Of a stretch of 64,000 nucleotides of DNA, positions 59,533-64,000 are shown piece after piece. Origin of the DNA: Gracilaria vermiculophylla (taxonomy: Eukaryota > Rhodophyta > Florideophyceae > Gracilariales > Gracilariaceae); assembly GCA_019155205.2 (NCBI GenBank), contig JAHNZQ020000308.1:527558-591557 (forward strand). Reading direction: 5' to 3'. Position 1 is the stretch's first letter. Every line of letters begins with the position of its first letter. Below the pieces are notes generated by a model. That model was given only the letters and a program-made list of their open reading frames with translations. It did not search any database and was not told the DNA's origin. A program made the translations under genes and the position numbers.

Positions 59533-60221
59533 CGTGCGCCCACTCGCACAAGTTCCGCTCTCGCCACCCCGTTCAAGGCGCATCCTGCGCTGCTCTTTAG
59601 GTTATAGTTGCTCAACTGGCCGTGCATGATAATACGCTGTTCAAATCGAAGCTTCTAGTTTGTGGGCGTTCACCGTCGCATGTTCACGCTTTATTTCTTT
59701 CCTCTTTTGTCACTTTCATGTACACTTACTTGAATCTGTCGCTTTTGCGTTTTCGGTACCTTGCTGTCATGCAACTGCTTTCAGAGCAACTAGTTCTTTC
59801 CTCCTCCTCCGCTGGTGCCTCGGGCACTGCCATTACGTAGTCGTACCAATACATTCCTCTGTGCTGAGTTGCTTCACTCCATTCTGCCCGTTTTTGTTGC
59901 CGTCACATCTCGGCAACCTCTAGATACTCGTCAAAAAAAAGCAAGCTGCATTTTACTCGTTTCAATCGCCGCGCTTGTGCTTTGCTGCCGCCTTTGCCAA
60001 AACGCGTTCCGCCACTGCATGTCAAGCGAAGTCGTTCAACGCATCCATCTTCATGTTTAGTTGCTTCCTTCCCCTAGCATCTCCCATCGTGTTGCTCCCT
60101 TGCCAGCAGAAATTCCCCCCTCCCCGCCCTAATGTGCTCAAGCATCTCACGACGCTTTCCGTACCCCTCCCCGATACGCCGCTGACTTCGCGCCACATGG
60201 AATGCCGCAGCTCTGAGGGTC

Positions 60222-60242
60222 CCAATCATCACCCAACACGTG
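60222..60242 (+). promoter_or_regulatory. Orphan CCAAT-N10-CACGTG element
   Basis: CCAAT at 60222-60226 and CACGTG at 60237-60242, the same spacing as the two promoter copies. No gene start lies within several hundred bases on either strand that I can support. Confidence 0.45.
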
Positions 60243-60835
60243 CCGAATGACCAAAAAGGCCACTTCCTTGGCGCAGCGCGACGCAGCCGAAACCCCGGCC
60301 TCAACAAATCACCTCAGACGCTCTTCTTCATTGGGCCTTCCCAGCACTGTACCGACGCAGCGTCCGGTGCCCACCGTTAAAAACCATCCCTGCTGACCAA
60401 TCGATTGCTCGTTGACGTTGAACATCAGCCTGTACTTTTGCTGCGATCGCCTTGATTGCGTTTGAGCTGCTTTGGTTCGTTCTTCCTCCTGCGCCCGATC
60501 GCATTTGTTTTCTTTCATCCAATAATTTTGCAAACCTGGCCAAGTGCCGTTTCATCTGAACACAGCGCCACCACAAAGCGCGTTTTCGTTCATCTCGTGC
60601 TTTTTTTGTGGCTGATATCAGATGTTTCATGCCGTGCTGTTGAGCAGTATCACTCGACACCCTCATGCCTGGAAAAGTACATTTCCGCAGCAAATATCAT
60701 GCTTTGTCCAACATTCGCAATCGCAGAAAAGATGCGAGGATTGTACACCCAACATGTGCTGCGGGCACCGACTCACTGCTGGATTGGCAAATATCAGGGA
60801 AAATGACATCATGTGAATTTGGTCAACTGAAGAAG

Positions 60836-60860
60836 GATGAATGCATCAAATGCATTCATC
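60836..60860. repeat. Perfect 11-bp inverted repeat, 3-nt loop
   Basis: Arms GATGAATGCAT and ATGCATTCATC flank CAA. It could form a short hairpin or cruciform. No attached gene is recognised. Confidence 0.75.
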
Positions 60861-62294
60861 AATGCACGAAACTGGAGACGCAGAGATGAACGTATAAAGT
60901 GCGCTGCAAAAGCACTGCGCACGACTGGCAGTTGTATCAGAAAACAACAGGGGTTTCTGTGCCTGCTTCGAAACAGAAAGGAGGCGTCGTCATTTGCATC
61001 CAGCAAGGCAAGCTGCTGGCAAACAACTTGACACGGGATACAGGCAGAACACGGCTGTCAGAACGGAGCAGCTGAGGAACTTGAATTCGCAGATAGAGAG
61101 AGCGATGAAAACTTGGTAGTTGTGAGTCAAGCAAAGTCATCGCGCAAATCACATTGCGAAGGAAAAAGCGCGTTCATCAATGGCAAAGATATCGTGAAGC
61201 TGTTCACCCCAAGTCCGCCTACGGAACCAATTTAGGGACAGGTAGAGAGATAAAGCACGCGGACACCGTTGTATGTGTGCAGTTGTTGATACGAATGATC
61301 GATAAGTCGAATTGTGGGACTCATGAAGTTGCAAGTGTTCACTGTTGACGCTTTTGGTTTCGGTGCACCCGAAAAAAACGCCGATCCGACATAATTCACG
61401 CGGTGCTCGTTGAACATTTTTGCACAATCGTTGGTTTTGCAGCGGAAGTGCCTATATCGACATTGTGTATTCCGCGCAAGCGGCGCTCGATATGAATGCA
61501 TGGCCATGGCAGCACAATTTTAGCCGCGGCTGCCAATGTTCAGTTTAAACGCAGATCAGTCTACCTCGTTAACATTAGCGGCTGGTGAGAGGGTTCATGA
61601 AACTCTGGGTTGCCTAAAGACGAATCGTTTGCGTCAAGTATTTCATTTACACTGCACTACAAACACGCCGGGTTTCAGGGCCCACACGTCGGCAAGCTTT
61701 GGTAACACTGCTTCGCGCAACGGCAAACGCATGAACATTGACGCAAATAGGAAACAGTAGTACTTGAGCTAATCAAACAGAAGAGTGAGGACAGCATTTC
61801 CCAAGACTTCGAGGACAGGAACGCTGGACTGCTCCAAAAAGAGTGCAAACTGATCCAAAAGAAGCTGTGGGATGAACGCTTGTATTTGGGTTTACAAGAG
61901 TACCGAGTGAGCCGCTACCGAAGGATACTGGTGACCACCATCATCCGCATCGCATACAGCTACGAAGAGTGAGGCTTAGTGGGTGGTATCGTTGCGAACA
62001 TGCGGAATCCCCCGGCGACGATGGTACCTCCCAGACCAGAAGTACATAGCAAACGCCGTTGTTGCCACGCGCCCCGCCCCAAGAAGAAGTTGCTCACCTG
62101 AACAGGAGACAGAGCCCAATACTCTACGCCTATGGCAAATTCGTTGCAATGTTTGAGTAAGCTTTCTCGTGCTCATCTTCGAGATTGCCACATGCCAACA
62201 ATTACACGTTGATGCGCTCAAGCCCTCGCCATATCTTACCCAAGAACGTGCGCCAAATTGTGCGCGTAGATACACCGCAAGTGCAATAATCCGA

Positions 62295-63647
62295 ATGATT
62301 GCGCAGTCATTCATTCCAAACCGTAGTTGCTTCAGGCTCGGGAGCCATATACGATGGAGGAGGATTTGCTCACGACGTCAACGTCCATTGGGCCCTATTG
62401 CCTCTGTCGCGGCGAAAGCAATGTCCTCCACGACAAAAGTCGCCGTTATCGGTGGCGGCATCGTCGGTCTTGCCACAGCGCGAGAGCTTCTTCTTCGCAA
62501 TATTGCGCCCGTGACTGTTTTAGAGGCTGAATCAAAACTCGGTGCCCATCAGACCGGTCGCAACTCCGGCGTCATCCACGCCGGAATATACTATGCTCCA
62601 CAATCGCTAAAGGCCAAGTTGTGTATAGAGGGGCTGCACAAAACATACGCCTATCTCAAAGAGAAATCCATTCCACACAAGAAAGTTGGCAAGCTCATCG
62701 TTGCTCTAGATGAGTCACAAGTGCCGGCGCTGGAAAAGCTCTTCTCAAACGCCCAGCAAAATGGTGTTCCTGGCATTCGACTTGTAGACGCCGCGGGCAT
62801 TCGCAGTATAGAACCTCAATGTGCTGGTGTAGCAGCCATTCACTCTCCGATCACAGGAATAGTGGACTGGGCACTAGTTGCCCATCATTACGCTCAAGAC
62901 ATCCGTTCTCTCGGAGGTGAAATACTGACGCAAGCTCGTGTTACATCTATTGATAGCAATCACTCCATTTCACTAACCTACACAGACGGTGAGCAGTCAA
63001 GCGTGCTACTCGCAGACAGGGTGATTTCATGCGCTGGATTATACTCTGATCGCGTCGCTCGTCTTCTTGGAGGCGAAAGAGCCCCTCAGATTCTGCCCGT
63101 CCGCGGGGAATATCTTCGCATTACAAACCCCGACATCGTAAGTAGTATCAGGGGAAACATTTACCCTGTGCCTGATTCGGGAACGGGCTCGCCATTTTTA
63201 GGTGTGCACTTTACGCCTACCATGTCTGGTGAACTAATTGTCGGCCCTAATGCCGTGCTAGCGTTTTCCCGAACCGGCTATAGAGCGCTAGACTTCTCCT
63301 TCCAAGATGTTCGGGAAATGCTTTCGTACCCCGGCTTTTGGCCGCTGACAAAGCGCTTCTGGCGTTACGGAGCTGCCGAGTTATATCGCAGTGTTTTCAT
63401 TTCTGCAGCAGCAAACGCTGCTCGAAAATATGTCCCAGCCCTTAAGACCTCTGACTTTGAAAGAAGAGGTCCGGACTCTTACGGTGTCCGCGCTCAGGCC
63501 CTCGGACCAGAAGGGGAGCTTGTTGACGACTTTGTTTTTGAAACAGCTGCCAGTGGGAGAGTTCTGCACGCGAGAAATGCCCCGAGCCCAGCCGCTACTT
63601 CGTCACAAGCTATTGCTCGAGTAATTGCTGATAGAAGTCAAGAATAA
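62295..63647 (+). CDS. L2HGDH: L-2-hydroxyglutarate dehydrogenase
   Basis: A 450-aa FAD-dependent oxidoreductase. Residues 1 to about 42 (MIAQSFIPNRSCFRLG...) are Arg-rich and lack acidic residues, a good mitochondrial presequence. ATG 62421 (MSSTTKVAVIGGG) would give a form without it. The FAD dinucleotide motif VIGGGIVGLATARELL follows, then ESKLGAHQTGRNSGVIHAGI, YYAPQSLKAKLC, PQCAGVAAIHSPITGIVDW, ILPVRGEYLRI and FLGVHFTPTMSGELIVGPNA, all L2HGDH signatures. It oxidises L-2-hydroxyglutarate to 2-oxoglutarate, removing a side product of malate dehydrogenase. The C-terminus, NAPSPAATSSQAIARVIAD, is conserved. Single exon. Confidence 0.94.
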   Translation: MIAQSFIPNRSCFRLGSHIRWRRICSRRQRPLGPIASVAAKAMSSTTKVAVIGGGIVGLATARELLLRNIAPVTVLEAESKLGAHQTGRNSGVIHAGIYYAPQSLKAKLCIEGLHKTYAYLKEKSIPHKKVGKLIVALDESQVPALEKLFSNAQQNGVPGIRLVDAAGIRSIEPQCAGVAAIHSPITGIVDWALVAHHYAQDIRSLGGEILTQARVTSIDSNHSISLTYTDGEQSSVLLADRVISCAGLYSDRVARLLGGERAPQILPVRGEYLRITNPDIVSSIRGNIYPVPDSGTGSPFLGVHFTPTMSGELIVGPNAVLAFSRTGYRALDFSFQDVREMLSYPGFWPLTKRFWRYGAAELYRSVFISAAANAARKYVPALKTSDFERRGPDSYGVRAQALGPEGELVDDFVFETAASGRVLHARNAPSPAATSSQAIARVIADRSQE

Positions 63648-63720
63648 GCGAGATTTGTTCTGCATCAAAATTATCCACATGGTTCTTAACTACCATTAAA
63701 CAAATCATGATTCGAAAGTC
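63648..63720. promoter_or_regulatory. Short tandem spacer before the edge gene
   Basis: Only 73 bp separate the L2HGDH stop from the next ATG. Either the edge gene has a very compact promoter overlapping L2HGDH, or its true start differs. Confidence 0.3.
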
Positions 63721-64000
63721 ATGGATACCATGGAACTATGCGAGGGAGATATCGGAATATTACCTTCCTTGGAAGACCGCTATGATTTAGCCGTCGAACA
63801 GGCTGCAGCATACGTACTTTGTCATCAAAATCAGAAAGATTGCTCGTCCTTGTACTTTGAGTTAATCATTGATAAGTTCAAGGGAGTTACAGAATTTAGT
63901 TACCGATGCGTTTGCATGCGATTCGCATCATTTCCTTCTCAGTCAGGTAAGTAAGATTCAATGCTCATGCCTCTCCATAAAGAAGCCGGCCATTAAAAAT
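63721..64000 (+). CDS. First exon of an unidentified gene leaving the window
   Basis: ATG 63721 opens MDTMELCEGDIGILPSLEDR and continues for 75 codons to TCAG|GTAAGT at 63946/63947, a consensus 5' splice site. Without splicing the frame would stop six bases later. The visible part (AVEQAAAYVLCHQNQKDCSS, then LYFELIIDKFKGVTEFSYRC) looks like a genuine protein with helices, but I do not recognise the family. The remaining exons lie beyond base 64000. The donor here is GTAAGT, unlike the GTACGY donors of the other introns. Confidence 0.5.

Larger units (their letters stand above)
59533..62294. other. Gene-poor spacer NF-YA to L2HGDH
   Basis: 2.76 kb. It contains an orphan CCAAT-N10-CACGTG element (60222-60242) and a 25-bp hairpin palindrome (60836-60860). 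Frames up to 120 codons show no family content. The orphan element hints that an unrecognised transcription unit could start near 60.2 kb. Confidence 0.5.

Overview
The window is nuclear DNA of a photosynthetic eukaryote. It holds a ferredoxin:thioredoxin reductase variable chain, a plastid-type APS reductase, an ER BiP, the trafficking genes SLY1, TRAPPC3 and dymeclin, an NF-YA transcription factor and FIP1. Genes are mostly single-exon. The four introns I can place are 97-123 nt, and all begin GTACGT or GTACGC. Intron-poor genes, nuclear FTRV and the mix of plant-like and general eukaryotic families fit a red alga best, but no single marker proves this.

Layout. (1) 1-13.1 kb, ordinary composition: dymeclin (minus, runs off the left edge), a WS/DGAT acyltransferase (plus), SLY1 (minus), a YbaK/ProX-type editing-domain protein (minus) and FIP1 (plus). 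(2) About 13.6-31.5 kb, an extremely GC-rich island: UBC6/UBE2J2-type E2 (minus, 3 exons), a GT11-like glycosyltransferase (minus), two convergent hemerythrin-fold-like genes, an F-box/SNF2/RING helicase (minus), two tandem secreted ten-cysteine proteins (minus), a third hemerythrin-fold-like gene (minus), a G-run and 100-N scaffold gap, and an RSL1D1/UTP30-type ribosomal L1-domain protein (plus, 2 exons). (3) 31.5-34.6 kb: BiP. (4) 34.6-47.6 kb: an AT-richer, gene-poor stretch with a degenerate tandem repeat, a broken vanadium-haloperoxidase-like gene, two nearly identical 428-bp dispersed elements and a few doubtful small ORFs. (5) 47.6-64 kb, gene-bearing again: DUF4079 membrane protein, FTRV, DDX1, APS reductase (minus), an unknown 365-aa protein, TRAPPC3 (minus) divergent from NF-YA (plus), L-2-hydroxyglutarate dehydrogenase, and the first exon of a gene that leaves the window.

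The genes do not form one pathway. Themes that recur are ER/Golgi traffic and quality control (dymeclin, SLY1, UBC6-type E2, BiP, TRAPPC3) and plastid redox/sulfur assimilation (FTRV, APS reductase). The most interesting regulatory signal is a composite site, CCAAT-N10-CACGTG, found three times in identical geometry. Two copies are in promoters (APS reductase; the shared TRAPPC3/NF-YA promoter) and one is in non-coding DNA. It matches the plant ER-stress element ERSE-I (CCAAT-N10-CACG), which NF-Y helps to bind, and one copy sits upstream of the NF-YA gene itself. The most novel protein signals are the trio of hemerythrin-like genes with eroded metal ligands and the tandem pair of ten-cysteine secreted proteins in the GC island.
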